From Taenia hydatigena (Eukaryota > Platyhelminthes > Cestoda > Cyclophyllidea > Taeniidae), in contig JADWOT020000002.1 of assembly GCA_036345935.2 (NCBI GenBank), forward strand, positions 17,062,723 to 17,126,722: DNA of 64,000 bases, in the 5' to 3' direction. The translations under genes and the position numbers were made by a program. The notes below the pieces were generated by a model. That model had not been told where the DNA came from. It saw only the letters and a program-made list of their open reading frames with translations, and did not search any database. Below, piece after piece: positions 1 to 11,776 of this stretch. Numbering within the stretch: the first letter of the stretch is position 1; each line of letters starts with the position of its first letter.

Positions 1-535
1 GCCTTGAGGGTGTACATGTCGCTGACCAAAAGCCAGTTCATGCCACTAATTGAGAGGTGGAAAAGTTTCTGGTCTCAAACTTGGCTGTACGATGAGTGTT
101 TGCTGTCATATGAAGGAAACTTGTATCAACTGCCTTCCTACCTGTCACGAAGCTGAGGCACATTGGAAGACAGTTGACTCCAAACCAGGTTTAGGTACGA
201 GCTAAAGATGAATCAAAGGTAAAAGTGCAGAGTGAGCGCGTGGTGGCTGCAGTTGCTGAATGCGTATTGGCATCCTGTGCTTGGTTTACTGAATGGAAGC
301 AGTCGACGAGAGTGACACGCTTCTTTCATTTTTCCAATCTTTTACTTCTCTCGCTACTTATCGCCCTGCTGTGAATGGATGATGAATTGCGGGGCCGATT
401 ACGCCAGGGCTAAAAGGATGGAAGTAGAAAGAAGAGGTGTGTTACAAAATTGCGATCAGGGATCGCGGCTTTGGTAATAGAGGGCACGCATGGAAGACTA
501 GGTGCAGTGTAGGGGTGCCACGCGAGAGTGACAGA
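1..535. repeat. Dispersed repeat family A, copy 1 (cut by the window edge)
   Basis: Aligns along its length with 1930-2480, allowing many small gaps. The best block is 258-304 against 2138-2184, where some 45 bases differ at only a few positions. No coding capacity or terminal repeats were seen. It is an old copy of an interspersed element or a diverged local duplication. Confidence 0.7.
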
Positions 536-1929
536 ACAAAGACTATCGCGGCCCAAAGCATGAGACCGTGTCGCCGGTCGTAAGCTCACATCCTACGCAA
601 CTCAAATGTTGCGTAATTTTCCTTTTAGCTACTACATCAGTATGTCAACCGCTGTTCAGGGCAATTCCTTTATACAGTGTGTAATGAAGGAGACACAGTC
701 GCAGAACAGCACTCTCGACAGAGGATAGTTGGGACAAGAGACCATTGTATCTCCTTCCACTGCAAAATGTCCTTCAGACAACGCGGCTACCAGAGTCTCG
801 GAGAAAGGGAGCTGAATCCTCACTTCATTGTGGTGAGTTGTGGTTACCGAGCCCTCTTCGCTCTTGCTTGCAAGTTAACTGTTCATGCTTGGTCCTATAG
901 GTGATGACACTGCCCCATGATCACTCGAGCATGCATCTTAGAGCAGGCAAAAAGGCAAGGTGAATATCCAGCTTTGTAGTTCACCATGGAAGAGATTGGA
1001 CATAATATCCCATGGTGCAATGCTTGAGGTTGGCATAAGCAGATGCTGCTTCTCTATAGGTTTCTCTGTAATGGAGTGAATTTCTTCACGCTGAATCGTA
1101 AGCTCGGCTACCAGCGATCAAAGAATGTCGTTTTCGTTAATACCATTCTAACTCAAAATGATGACAACTGCGGGAATCCTCTTTACTGTGTCGCAACTCT
1201 TCTCTAAGTTACATGAGAGAGCAAACTGCACTTTTCTCAACTAGCCTCGAGCACCGAACGGAGCAAATAAAGCAAAACGTAGTTCAAGTTGCTCTGATGT
1301 GGAAACGCGGCAACTGAGGCCGATGTTGAATGACCTCAAACTCGTTTATCTATTCGTCGGCACTCATGCAGATTTGATGCCTGGCCAATCACCCTAGTTT
1401 TGCCTGCCATTGATAACATTTCAACGACCTTATTCAAGGGCTGAAGTAGTCGTGTATCAAGTAATTTGCAGGTCGAAGTGATCAAATGAGTTGTTGGGGC
1501 CCTTTCTTTACGATGTACCATACAAGTCAGAGTAGAATTATGCTCATTGTAGCATTTGAATCCGGGATACCGACAAGTCAGTATGAATCAAGCAGCGTAG
1601 CCTAGATGAACAATGTCGACGACATTAAAATGGTGAGATATTCCTAGCGCTCGGACACATTCAAATGCTGGAATGGTCTCTCGTACTCTGCAACACATCT
1701 ACCATGTCTTACTGATGCTGGCATTTCGAATTAAAGGATTTGATAAGTCCACTCTAACGAAGTTGTTTTGTCAGGCTACAGATAGTACGCACGAGGGAGA
1801 GCCAATGGTGGTAGCTGCAAGTAGAGGTTTTCGAACGGTGCTGGACTTTTACCAAATTGACGGCTTTGAGCAAGTGTAAAAGACCACCGGAGCAAGCGGG
1901 TATAAGCGCATATCTTGGCAGTTTTCGAT
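536..1929. other. Intervening DNA, no gene recognised
   Basis: Only short ORFs of low coding character. The frame 1673-1879 (+) reads like plausible protein but has no recognisable motif and no convincing splice sites. Confidence 0.4.
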
Positions 1930-2480
1930 ATCTTACTGACCGCAAGGCCAAATCATGACACCAGCTGACTGAGGCACACGGTTCTGGTCTTGCGCTTGTC
2001 GCATGAAGGTCAGTCGCACATGCTTCCTTCCACCTTGTCAAGCAGCTAAGGTGATTTAAGGACAGTATACGCCATGACAGCTAAAGTACAAGCAAAGGGT
2101 GAAGTGAAGTTGCAGAATGCTATTACTGCAAAGCATCAATGCGCATTGGCACCCTGTGCTTGGTTTGCTGACTGGAAGCAGTCGGTGGGAGCGGACGCTA
2201 AACATTTCAATTCCTCTCTGGGGACTGGTTCATGGCACACTACTTTCATTTTCGCTTCCTCTTCTCTCGTTTATTGTCCTGTCGGGAAAGGGTGGTGAAT
2301 CGCGATGGTAATTGCCTCAAGACCTTAAAGATGAGAGCAAGGAGGAGGTGTACAAAACTGCTCTTTAAAGTAGACTGTGCGTTCACTCAGGATGCGAGCA
2401 GGAGCACGGTGTTGTGCTTGAAGGACCTGCACGGAAGACCGGGTGTGGTGTGTGGGTGCTACGTCGGTGAAGGGATCCGA
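1930..2480. repeat. Dispersed repeat family A, copy 2
   Basis: Same orientation as 1-535. Shared blocks include the CTTCCTTCC region near 2025, the strong block 2138-2184 and the GGAAGACC/GGTGT region near 2430. A third, weaker trace may occur at 2905-2965. Short ORFs here overlap in several frames and none looks coding. Confidence 0.7.
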
Positions 2481-3252
2481 CATGAATTCCCCACTGCACT
2501 GTTTACCTGGGAGTGTCAAAGTCAAAGGGACGAAAAAATCACCTTCATCACCCTAACCAACCTTTTTACATCCACCTGACCACAACGCCCGTCTCTCAGT
2601 TACTGTTGCCTTATGGCGTAGAGACTTCTCCAGTGTACATACATCGTTATGCACTTGCCAACAGTGACTGCAATGCCTCGAGCCGTGTCGAATGCGTGGC
2701 CCAATCATGCTATCGGGTAGCCACCACATTTTAGTCAGTTGGCCAACTCCCCACATGTTCAAGGCAAAGTAATGCGTCGTTTGTCCCAAATGATCCAGAG
2801 GTCGATTCTTACGTCACTTGACCCTGAAATTCACCTTGAATTCAGACAATGGGTCCAATTTTGCATCTTTTTACCTGCATATTGACCAAGAGTCTAGTGT
2901 TACTCCGTTCATCCTCATTTCCACTTATTATCTTTCTGTGAATAGGTGGCGGATTGCAATGGTGATTGAACGAAAGTCCTGCTTGTAGGTTTCGTTCTGA
3001 GCTTTTCTGACCGGAGATGACCCCTTGTATCCACTAAGTAAAAGCTGCAGCTTGTTAGAGTGGAGTCTAAGCTCAGTGCTATAGACCCACTCCGATCTCA
3101 TCTTAGTCAATGCCCACCACTCACACTTTACCATAGAATGCAAGGAATAACACAGTGTGGATGTAGAGATGGGCCCACTTCACCAGCATATCAACAGGTA
3201 ATTCCTTTGCACTTTGAGTTCATACTATTTTGTGAACAGGCAAGACAGTGAC

Positions 3253-3405
3253 TGAGATTTGCAAAGTTTGTTGCTAAGAGGACGGAGACATTTGGCTACA
3301 CAATCACACAGCGAAGTACAATTGAATGTCTACAATGCTAATGAAGTGCAGCACTGCACCAATGGAAGAGGTGGATTTCGCTGCAAGTGCACAAAGGGGC
3401 ATTAG
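3253..3405 (+). pseudogene. EGF-like domain fragment
   Basis: An open frame with no start codon ends EVQHCTNGRGGFRCKCTKGH followed by TAG. The block C-T-N-G-x-G-G-F-x-C-x-C-x-x-G-H matches the second half of an EGF-like domain (C-x-N-x-x-G-[GS]-[FY]-x-C-x-C-x-x-G-[YH]). The first half of the domain and its three other Cys are not recognisable upstream, and the stop falls inside the expected end. It is either one exon of a larger gene with an unseen splice site or a decayed remnant. Confidence 0.3.
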
Positions 3406-3789
3406 GTATACTACAGCAGGCATAGTAAACACAGCACAAATAATGAAAATGTTAGATCCTTAAGAATGTGATGGGAATGACACGTGGACAGAGTAAAAGT
3501 TGCTGATAACGTTGCAACGTAAGTGGAGATTGACGGCTCGAAGTAATTGTGGCATCACGGATTGTTTGCCTTAAGTGAGGAAAGAAGTGACACTTTTTGA
3601 GGCGGATTTGTAAACAGGATGAGTAATAAAGGCGAGACTGTCTGCATCTTAAGCTTTTTAAAACAAATAATAATATACGTCTCGAACTGAGCATAGAAAG
3701 CGTACAAACACTAATTGACTAACGAATGGCCTCGAAACCATGAAGTAGCCAAGGGCTTATTAAACTTGCCACTTCTTTTTATATATATA

Positions 3790-3945
3790 GACATCGCAAT
3801 AATTATAATAATCATAACAAAATGCCTAGGTTTTTGCGGCTTTTTTTGGACAAGGTGTTGTGTTCAGATCTCCTAAAATGCACCATTGTGCCATTCGTTT
3901 GACATCACCAATTAAGTTCTGTGTGATTTGGTCCCTGCTCTTCAT
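3790..3945. repeat. Dispersed repeat family B, copy 1
   Basis: Aligns in the same orientation with 10132-10290. The shared core is TTTGGACAA...GATCTCC...TTTGACAT.ACCAATTAAGTTC.GTGT.ATTTGGTC. Non-coding. Confidence 0.75.
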
Positions 3946-4036
3946 AGAGGACATTTCTTGAACATCGGGCCCATTTGCCATGTGCTCCCATTTCATGCTG
4001 CATTATGGAGACGAATTCTCAACGTTGGCGCTGGTC

Positions 4037-4162
4037 CTATAGCTCGTGGGCTTCTATTCTTAAGGCAAACACGTCTTCATCTTCCTCTCCTTCTTCTCCT
4101 TCACAGCGCACATCACTATCTCCTAGATCCTCACAAGTTGCCCTCTCCTCATAGCCGCATTC
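4037..4162 (-). CDS. Candidate acidic C-terminal exon, unrecognised
   Basis: The open minus frame just downstream of the CAP gene ends with an Asp/Glu-rich tail (LDECGYEERATCEDLGDSD, then EGEEGEEDEDVF...AHEL, stop at 4037). It could be the last exon of an unseen gene or a chance frame over a GA-rich tract. No clear acceptor precedes it. Confidence 0.2.
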   Translation of the reverse strand, partial: ECGYEERATCEDLGDSDVRCEGEEGEEDEDVFALRIEAHEL

Positions 4163-4335
4163 ATCAAGATATGTGAGTTTGTGTGTATTTATTTTGTCAA
4201 AACGGCAAAGTAAAAAACAAGGAAGACATACCAGAAAATCGGTAGAGCTTGAAAAATGTGCTGAGAGTACTTGGAGAAATGGCGACCGACTCGCAGCACA
4301 TAATTTTGGCTGCAGCCAGTACAGATGGAACACAA

Positions 4336-5446
4336 TTATTCCTTATATACCACACAGGCTGGAACAGTTACATTTTTGTGATGGCTTTCCAGCTTTTCGA
4401 TGCATTGATTGCGGTAACACACCCATCCACTGGGGCATTGGCTGCAGCTGGGTCCTTGATTGTATGGTAGCCGATACCATGAGTATCTAATTCTAAAGGA
4501 ATGCGCACGTAGCAGTGTATCGATAGGTTTCTCATCGGTCATACGATCAGATGAAACCAAACTTACGGAGGTTTGTAACCACACACAATCAAATATTGTG
4601 GGTTCTCTAAATTAGGCACAAGATTATTACATTGCTGGATTGCACAGCCCACCTCAGTCGTGGTTGCCCACACCATCTGTTTAGGTAGAGAGAAAGACAT
4701 GACAAGACGTACCATCCCGTACTAAATCACTCATTATCACACCATCATGTACAAGACTCCACTCCTTTACACCTCTTCTATCCACACATCAGTTCAAGTA
4801 GACACTCAATAGTAAGGCGTAAGTGGATTGGATTGCATCCACACACTTCATTTCATGAGTAGCTCACACACACACAGATACAATTTCCTCACCTGTGTGT
4901 AGTGAATACAGGACCCTGTGCAAGAGTTGTTGCAATAATTGTAGTGTTTGGCTTCTTTCTTCCAGGCACACACGCCCTCAGTAATGTTTGGCTTTTCGCC
5001 ACTAATAACGACGAAATTTCGTGCACTCATATGATAGGGCCACGAGAAGGGAGTTTTGAAGTCGTACAGCCTGGTCCAAAATTCTGCCAAAAACTCCAAT
5101 TCTGTAGAATACCTCTAGACAAAGAGCATTTACACGCAAAACAGATTATATTATCAACACATGTCTAGTCAACTACGCAGGTGTTGGAGGCGAACGTACC
5201 AATAGTCGCATATTGCTGGCAGGTGGTTGTACATTTTCACGAACTTCCAAATGAGCCTCAAGAAGTTGCTCCCGTTCAGCCGGTGTGGGTCGATAACAGG
5301 TCACCATGGCGATGACAGTGATGAGGCTTAAGACCACCTTCACAAAGAGACCTGACAAAGCGAAATGTGTGCAGAGTAACAGATGAGCATGATGATGGTG
5401 AGAGATGCTAAGCAATGAACAACTTACCATTCCGTGTGCGTATCAT
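4336..5446 (-). CDS. Secreted CAP-superfamily (SCP/TAPS, venom-allergen-like) protein, 219 aa, 5 exons
   Basis: Exons read on the minus strand as 5446-5428, 5351-5200, 5114-4893, 4676-4567 and 4492-4336. All four introns are GT-AG (76, 85, 216 and 74 nt) and the phases join without a frame break. Residues 7-24 form a hydrophobic signal peptide. The CAP N-terminal helix follows ([20 protein letters not shown], then [12 protein letters not shown]). Exon 3 ends with the signature [11 protein letters not shown]...C...CIHYTQ, with Glu111 and His128 as the conserved pocket residues. Exon 4 continues [11 protein letters not shown]...VCGYKP. Exon 5 has the Cys-rich hinge [18 protein letters not shown]-x-S/T sequons lie near residues 100, 119 and 208. 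Length is normal for the family. Two oddities: the usual 'C.F.H' after the first Trp reads LYDFKTPF, so that Cys and first pocket His are missing, and the usual GHYTQ reads IHYTQ. A secreted or surface role is expected from the family; the ligand cannot be told. A GT donor-like site before the last five residues leaves a further exon possible. Confidence 0.9.
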
Positions 5447-5482
5447 CTTGGCAAAGGGATTGAAAGGGCGAGATAATTTCAC

Positions 5483-5539
5483 CTATTTATTCGTGAAACA
5501 TGGGGTGGCGTGACGAAACAGAATATGCCATCACATTGG
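5483..5539 (-). promoter_or_regulatory. Compact promoter of the CAP gene (CCAAT and TATA-like boxes)
   Basis: On the minus strand a CCAAT box (5539-5535) lies about 45 nt upstream of a TATA-like ATAAATAG (5490-5483). The start codon is at 5446-5444, so the 5' UTR would be only 10-20 nt if transcription starts 25-30 nt below the TATA-like box. The boxes are seen; their use is inferred from position. An alternative is that the AG just upstream of the first exon (near 5484) is a splice acceptor and the true promoter is further away. Confidence 0.45.
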
Positions 5540-5542
5540 CTG

Positions 5543-7870
5543 AGGTAGTCCCGTCATTCATGGTCCAGGTCAAGTCGACTTTAGGTTGCAGATCTGCTGA
5601 CTAGATTTACCCTCATTTCACATTTCCAATGCAATAGTAGACACAGTTTGCAGAGTAGGTGGATTTGAAAGGACTCAAGTGTTCTGATCCTGACCGTGTA
5701 ATCTATGGACACTGCAGTCACGTTTTGCGACTTTCTGGTAGTTTTCGTTTTAGCAGACCAAATCAGTGACAGTCAATCAGATCGCAGCGAATTCGAGATT
5801 GTGCAAGCATTACCACCTCCGTACAAAGATGACGGCGATGGATGATGCCCTACCTCACTCTTTCAAATTTTGCAAATTGTCAACGCCCCACCCTTTATGA
5901 TCACTATCGCACTGTTCCATGCCATAAAATGTGCGATAGTCGCTTCCACCCAGTCTTCCATTTGCTCACTACGCTTATTTACGGTTATTATTTCTCATTT
6001 GTATCAATGCATTAAATTTGGCGACCTTTGCCTTCAGTCTTTCAGTTACTTATTCAATGTGCTTATTAGAGACTATCCAACCCTATGGTTTGCGCTGATG
6101 TGACCGACGCCACTGCAGAGGTCTATGTTTTCAGTATTCATTGATAAATTGTATGCTTTATCTCCTTTAATCAGTCAACATTCAAGCGAGGCAACCATCA
6201 GACCATTTCTTTATTTTCCATATATTTTGCGAAAGGGGGACTCTCATAGCCGTGAACGGGAACACACTAAACTAATATAACTCCAAATATGATGAACAGT
6301 AGTGATAGCCGTAGAATTCACGTTTTGCTATCAGTTGTTTAAAATTTTGTTGAGCTCTTAATCGCTAAAATAAAAAGTGTGATAGAAACGTGCCACTGTG
6401 ATGCGAGAGTCAATTGTGTTGAGGACATGAGGGGACATAGAATTTGAGACGTCACCGCTGTATGAATGTTGTACACAAAGCACCTCTTATTGTCTACTCA
6501 ACTGTCTCTTTCCACCCTTTAGCTCTCGGGTGTCACAACGAAAAATTGATTTACACAATGAGATCGTGCCTTCACTCACTAGCATAATGCCAATCTTGTA
6601 GTATGAAGTAGAGTCGCTGGTGGTTGGTGACGCAGAACGGGTCTAGCACAACAGACACAAGTCATATGATGGCATTTGTGAAATGTTGCCTTCAGCTCCA
6701 AACACATGAAAATAGATGATGTAGGTAGAAAGGGCAGTTGAGCAGAACACTTCAATAAGAAAGGCGAAGTTTGAGCAATAAAATATGAAAAGCAGTAATA
6801 AATTTATGATGATATGTTGATCGTGCGTAACCATTAATTTTGAGCTCTATGTCTTCACACAATTAATATCAGTGAATCAAACGATTTGGAAAAGAGTTAT
6901 TATTATGGAAAAATAGCTGTTATGTGTCTTGATTTCACTAAATGCGCGAATTTTGATGCTGCATGGAATTGTTGAAGTAATGGCAAGGATTTCATGGGAA
7001 ATCACGATATTCGGTGAGCGTCATCATCATGAAACAAAAGCAATGCCATCAGCGGTTAAAGCTCAGAAAGTGTTGTGGTTGCAGAACTTTGCAATTTATT
7101 AATGCCTTGTTAATGGAAAAGTCAGGAAAGTACAGGGAATGGACAGGACCAACAGAGAGCAATGGAGCCATTGTTTTGCGGTGATGGTCTCAGCTTGACA
7201 GAGGGAATTGACTGCGATGATTCTGTGGCAGCAGTCATGCTTCATGCAGTGCTTTGAGGTGCTCCTCAAGTCAGAGTGAGTGCTTTGTCAATGATAGCCA
7301 GGAAATGGAAATTCGTCGATTTTGATAGTTAATCCAACATGATGAAATTCAGCAGTGCCAATTGAAAGCCAAGTCCAGCGTCTTATATCCACTAGTAATC
7401 AACAGCTTCTTCGGTTTTGGCATTGCCTCTGACAAAATGGAAAATGAGGTTATTTACGCCTGAAACAGTTGCACCCTTTGTTCATCTACAACCGATGCAC
7501 TTCTCCAATTGGTGCTGCTGAAGAGTCTGCTTTCAGTTACCCACGCTTGCTATCACATGATGCGCATACGATGCACCATTTGTTCGCAGGTCAGATCAAT
7601 TACTCATCAGACGCATCAGAGCACTTGGTATGAGGCATAGCATTCAACATGAAATGCCAATTGGCTGGAGACACAATCTATGACTGTGTCGACCTTCTCC
7701 GCCAGCTACAAAAGTATACCCTGCCTTAAATTTCTTTCAAGTGACATTTTATAAAGTGGTTTGTAAAGACACTGTTGCGATGAGAGTGAAGCCAGATAAG
7801 AATGCACTGTTTTCATTTTTGTGAGGGCTTTAATAAAAAAAGAACTAATATTTCTGGGAGGTATTTGCGA
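5543..7870. other. Gene-poor stretch upstream of the CAP gene
   Basis: Short hydrophobic ORFs lie at 5870-6103 (+) and 6643-6834 (-), without motifs or good splice sites. No repeat partner was noticed inside the window. Confidence 0.35.
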
Positions 7871-8480
7871 AAGTTGCAATGGTTGTTGGCGTGAGAATGA
7901 AACAAACGCTTTTGCTCGGCAATGCATGGACGGGCTCTTGTGCAACAGGAAGGATCCAGCAAATGTGCTTGCAACTGCACAGCGATGATGAGAGAAACAC
8001 ATCATGCGCATGTCTCGGAAAAATTACTCAACTCCAAATTGTTCCGTGTCAGTACGATAATGCAGTTGGTGTGGATGTGCCAGCGCCAAAATGGACTAAC
8101 CACGTAGTGTCTCCAAAGCACGCCCCAAATATGTCAAAACCGAGTGGTGTAAAGACGAAGGACGTCCCGCAGTCGCTCACAAACACTAAAAAGCTTAATT
8201 CTGAATGATTCTGCCTTACTGAATCTAAATACGTGTTGATGTTCATATCTTTGTTATGGAGTGTGGTTTGCATTAATTGACAGCATCATAGCTTTGCATA
8301 GGGGTTATGCGAGTCAGTGGTAAACGCCAATCCAATTCACTAATGCCTGTGTGCAGAATGACTGACTGAAGTTTAACCTCTAATTTGTCAGCCTGAGATG
8401 GATGGCATGGCGTGGAGCACCAGTAATTCGATGAAGCCAGTGCTGTGATGGTTAACAGCAATGAAGTGACAGACACGCGT
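7870..8480. other. Two opposed unrecognised exon-like frames
   Basis: Plus frame 7879-8208 gives a polar 109-aa stretch with a Cys cluster (TSCACLG) and a Lys/Ser-rich end. Minus frame 8476-8273 begins with a hydrophobic, signal-like SVTSLLLTITALASS then CSTPC. Both read like protein, but neither family was recognised and splice signals are not decisive. Confidence 0.2.
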
Positions 8481-10131
8481 CAAAGCTGAGTAGGAGTGAA
8501 TATTGATTCAAGCGCATGGGAGAACTGCGAGGAGACTCTCAGGCGGCTCATGATCCCTCCTTCTCAAATAATAACCAATTGTTGAACATTACAATGACAT
8601 TATATTATTGTCGTCCCCTACCTTCGGTCTCAGGCTGCTAAGTGGGGTAGATTGGATGCCGTTTGAGAGATACCACGAATCGCATTAAGGTATAACTTTT
8701 ACTACTACGAATGGTTAAAGTTCAATAAGGAAACAAGGGCAATTTCCTTCACTTCCATCTCGAGATCATGGACAGATGCTATTTGCAAATCCAATGGCAC
8801 TTCACTCACATTGGACTCTTGCAGTGAGCAGAGTTGAAAAAATAAATTCTTTGCGCACAGGTACAACAGTATTTATTTTGAAATGACAAACAGTGTCAAT
8901 GTTACTGTTGTCACTACGCGCGCGGCTTAGGCTCTCGATCTTTACTTTGCTAATGAATGATAATCGGCAGGTCGTGAAACCACGAATCTGGTCAAAAGAA
9001 TCGATTGTTGAGTGTTTGTTGGGTCTGGTGGTTCGAATAATAGAGTAACTTACAAGTACGAGAGCCAAGAAAAAGGAAAGTACGGTCCCAAAATGGATTT
9101 AACTATCTAGGACTTAACAGCGTTTATTGAAACATAAAACACCAAACTCCCGTAAGAAGAAAAAAAAGACAAGTAGTTATTTCAGTGGAAAGGAATGATA
9201 GAAGCAGTAATTCTTCTGAATGCATTAAGCAGTGGAACAATGGCTTGTTCCAATACTTTTTATCAACCAAACGCTATGCTCGGTACATCTCAAAAAATGC
9301 CAGTGCATTACTGTTGACAGTCTGCATCGCTTCCCACATTCTTACTGTACCGCTGCACCAATACATGCTAATAACGATAGGGAAATTCGTGCATTCTAAA
9401 ACCACAATGGATTGAAGCTGACAGTGCGTTGGTGCAATAGTCGTCTTAGAGGACTTGTAACTTCAAACTTCTCAATTGATCGCACTGCTTTGGTCACCGA
9501 AACGGAACTCTCCTTAACAAACCTATCACGAGAGCCTTCTGGGTTTAATAATTTATTTGATTTTTGTTTATCTAGGAAGCATTTTTACGAGGTACTCAGT
9601 CACGTACGCATATTCCGCTCACGCATTGATATTAACTGTTCGTGGACCGAACGGCAAAATTTGCTACCAATAAAACCTCTACAACCCTCTTTGCTACCAT
9701 CAACTTCGCAAAATGTGACCAAATCAAATCCGCTGGAGAAGTGTGATGCAGAGTGCAGGTGTCTGAGAAAATAATAGCAAGATAAATGAGACGATGGTAG
9801 CATGCGATATCATCTTTGCCACTTAAGCTCAATAAGTAGCGAAGTACATTTGATAGCGTTAACGAGCATGGTTATTGCAACCTCCTTAACTTCGCGCTAC
9901 AAATGCCAGCGCTTTGCTGCTTCTTTGTGTCACAAATGATTATGCATATTCCGCGGAAGGTAAAGACTTGATAAGCCGCCGCTAGGAGCATTTGCGCCAT
10001 GGAAGGCATCGTGTTGCTTTTGGTCGTTATGGCTTCTCCATAGGTAACACTGGAATGTCTAGGGTAGTGAATATTTGCGAATCCTTCATTCATCTGCATA
10101 GGAATCATGCATGCTACTTCATTTCATTTAC
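8480..10131. other. Gene-poor stretch
   Basis: A good donor (CTT|gtaagt) near 9050 on the minus strand follows a short hydrophobic frame (ILGPYFPFSWLSY). A 120-aa frame at 9412-9774 (+) has no motif. Nothing else is supported. Confidence 0.3.
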
Positions 10132-10290
10132 AGGAACATCGTAACAACCATGACAAGAATATAAAAAAGGCTAAGGCTTTGACGACTTCCTTTGGACAAA
10201 ATATTGCATTCTGATCTCCCTAAAAGCACTACTGTCTCATTTGTTTGACATTACCAATTAAGTTCCGTGTAATTTGGTCACACAGTTCTA
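10132..10290. repeat. Dispersed repeat family B, copy 2
   Basis: Partner of 3790-3945 in the same orientation, with scattered substitutions and few gaps. Non-coding. Confidence 0.75.
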
Positions 10291-11071
10291 TGGTAATTAA
10301 GCTAACAATTGAATAGAGTGCTATTGAAATGCTTTACACTGCCTATCGTTCCAATTAAGCTGATACGTAAGACTCTCTTTGGCGACAAGTTTGCAAAATA
10401 AAAAGAGCTTTCACGTATCGAAATATTCCAAAGTCGGCCTAAACTAGGCAGTGGTGCCTGTATGCATGACTATGATTGACTCTAAAAAACAACTCACATC
10501 TCTCCTCCTTCTGCCCAATGTAGCCTTATAGGAAGAGAAGTGGTTGTGGTCTTGTTAGAACGGGTGAGCGAAACCTGAAGGTTCATTATGGACAATCCTG
10601 CCGCCAACTTAAGCTAGGAGACTGCATAGGCGTTCCTCAAGTTCGTCTGCAACTTGCAAAAATGAACGCAAGGCATGTGGGAACAAGGAGAACGAGGGCA
10701 CTGAGGATAATCCAATAACAGGGTATAGCGTGAGCCTGGATGGGGGCACAGTGGGAGAGCATTGAGTCCGACCGACTTTTGGACATGCAACGAATTGAGG
10801 CTGCACGATCGGCTGGCGGGCATAATTTGCCTTTATGCCGCAGAACATCTCAACTATAATGGGTGGTCAAGCTGCACGACCACACTGGTTAGATAGTCTG
10901 GCCCCTAAGGCATACCTGCAGCCCCAGTTTCTTTTTTCGTCGATGTGTGCATTCGGTCCAAATATTGTCGTCTCATGTCTTCATTGGGTTCGGTCGCGAC
11001 TCATCACTCTTTTAACTGATTAGCGGAGTGGATGCTACTTAGAGAAATCGTCTTAGTGTAGGCGAGAGGAA

Positions 11072-11272
11072 AGATGCAAATTTGTAGCATTGATCTGCAC
11101 GAGACCACGAATTTCTCTCTCCCTGAATGTTACTTTGTGGTAATGATCAACACGTGAGTGCAGATTTCCCTGTCACAGAATGCAAATTTGTAGCATTGAT
11201 CGACACAAGACTACGAATTTCGCTATTACCGAAAGCAATTTCGTGGCGTTGATTTACTCGAGACTTCACCGC
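11072..11272. repeat. 53-bp minisatellite, about 3.8 units
   Basis: Units are 11072-11124, 11125-11177, 11178-11230 and a partial unit 11231-11272. Units 1 and 3 are much closer to each other than to unit 2, which suggests a two-unit higher-order duplication. Units 1 and 3 each carry ATGCAAAT (11074-11081 and 11180-11187), the octamer bound by POU-domain factors; a further ATGCAAAT lies downstream at 11425-11432. Confidence 0.85.
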
Positions 11273-11524
11273 ATAAAATTTATCCTCTTAGTTCTAATTT
11301 CTTCACGATATTAAAATTTGTTATCCTCTATGATCTTTTATGATTGGTTAGTTTTGGCATCTTAAGGCAATTTTCCGGGAAAAAGATTTAATTTCTAACA
11401 TAACTAAGATTCCACTTTATTCCGATGCAAATCTCTCATTGCGTTTGACAAATGATCTGTAATAAGAGGGCGGAAAACCTTAAAGGATTCAATTCATTAA
11501 GGTAGAACGAGGTTGTGCACTGCT

Positions 11525-11645
11525 TAAAATTGGGCTGGAAGAAGCACAGTGACCACAGCTCAAGATATGGTTAAATGTGGCAGTTATTGCATCTGTTGGA
11601 ATAAAACGGATAAACTTCAAACTGAGCAGTGGTGACGATATGCTA
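11525..11645. repeat. Dispersed repeat family C, copy 1
   Basis: Aligns in the same orientation with 13228-13345. The shared core is GGGCTGGAAG.A.CACAG...CCACAGCT..A.AT..GTTAAATGT.GCAG. Short ORFs over it are not coding. Confidence 0.75.
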
Positions 11646-11776
11646 ATCGGTTGCCTATGCACGACCACTTCCCCATCAATTTGTGCATAATGCGCAAGAT
11701 TGGAGAAGTAGGTGTCACTCAAAATGTGTGAAAGACTTTTATTTATCTCACAACTCTAATTATGCCGCTCATTGTT

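Noticed and set aside
4173..4490. Plus-strand ORFs at 4173-4490 and 4249-4470
   Set aside because: They lie antisense to the last CAP exon and have no independent support.
4902..5168. Plus-strand ORF with a signal-peptide-like start
   Set aside because: It is the antisense shadow of CAP exon 3, whose frame carries the family signature.
5173..5430. Separate small single-pass membrane protein (for example a UQCC3-like assembly factor)
   Set aside because: The hydrophobic segment is the CAP signal peptide: a GT donor after codon 57 joins it in phase to the next CAP exon, and PPASNMRLL is the CAP N-terminal motif.
11072..11272. CRISPR-like array
   Set aside because: Contiguous diverged tandem units without spacers, in a eukaryotic genome.
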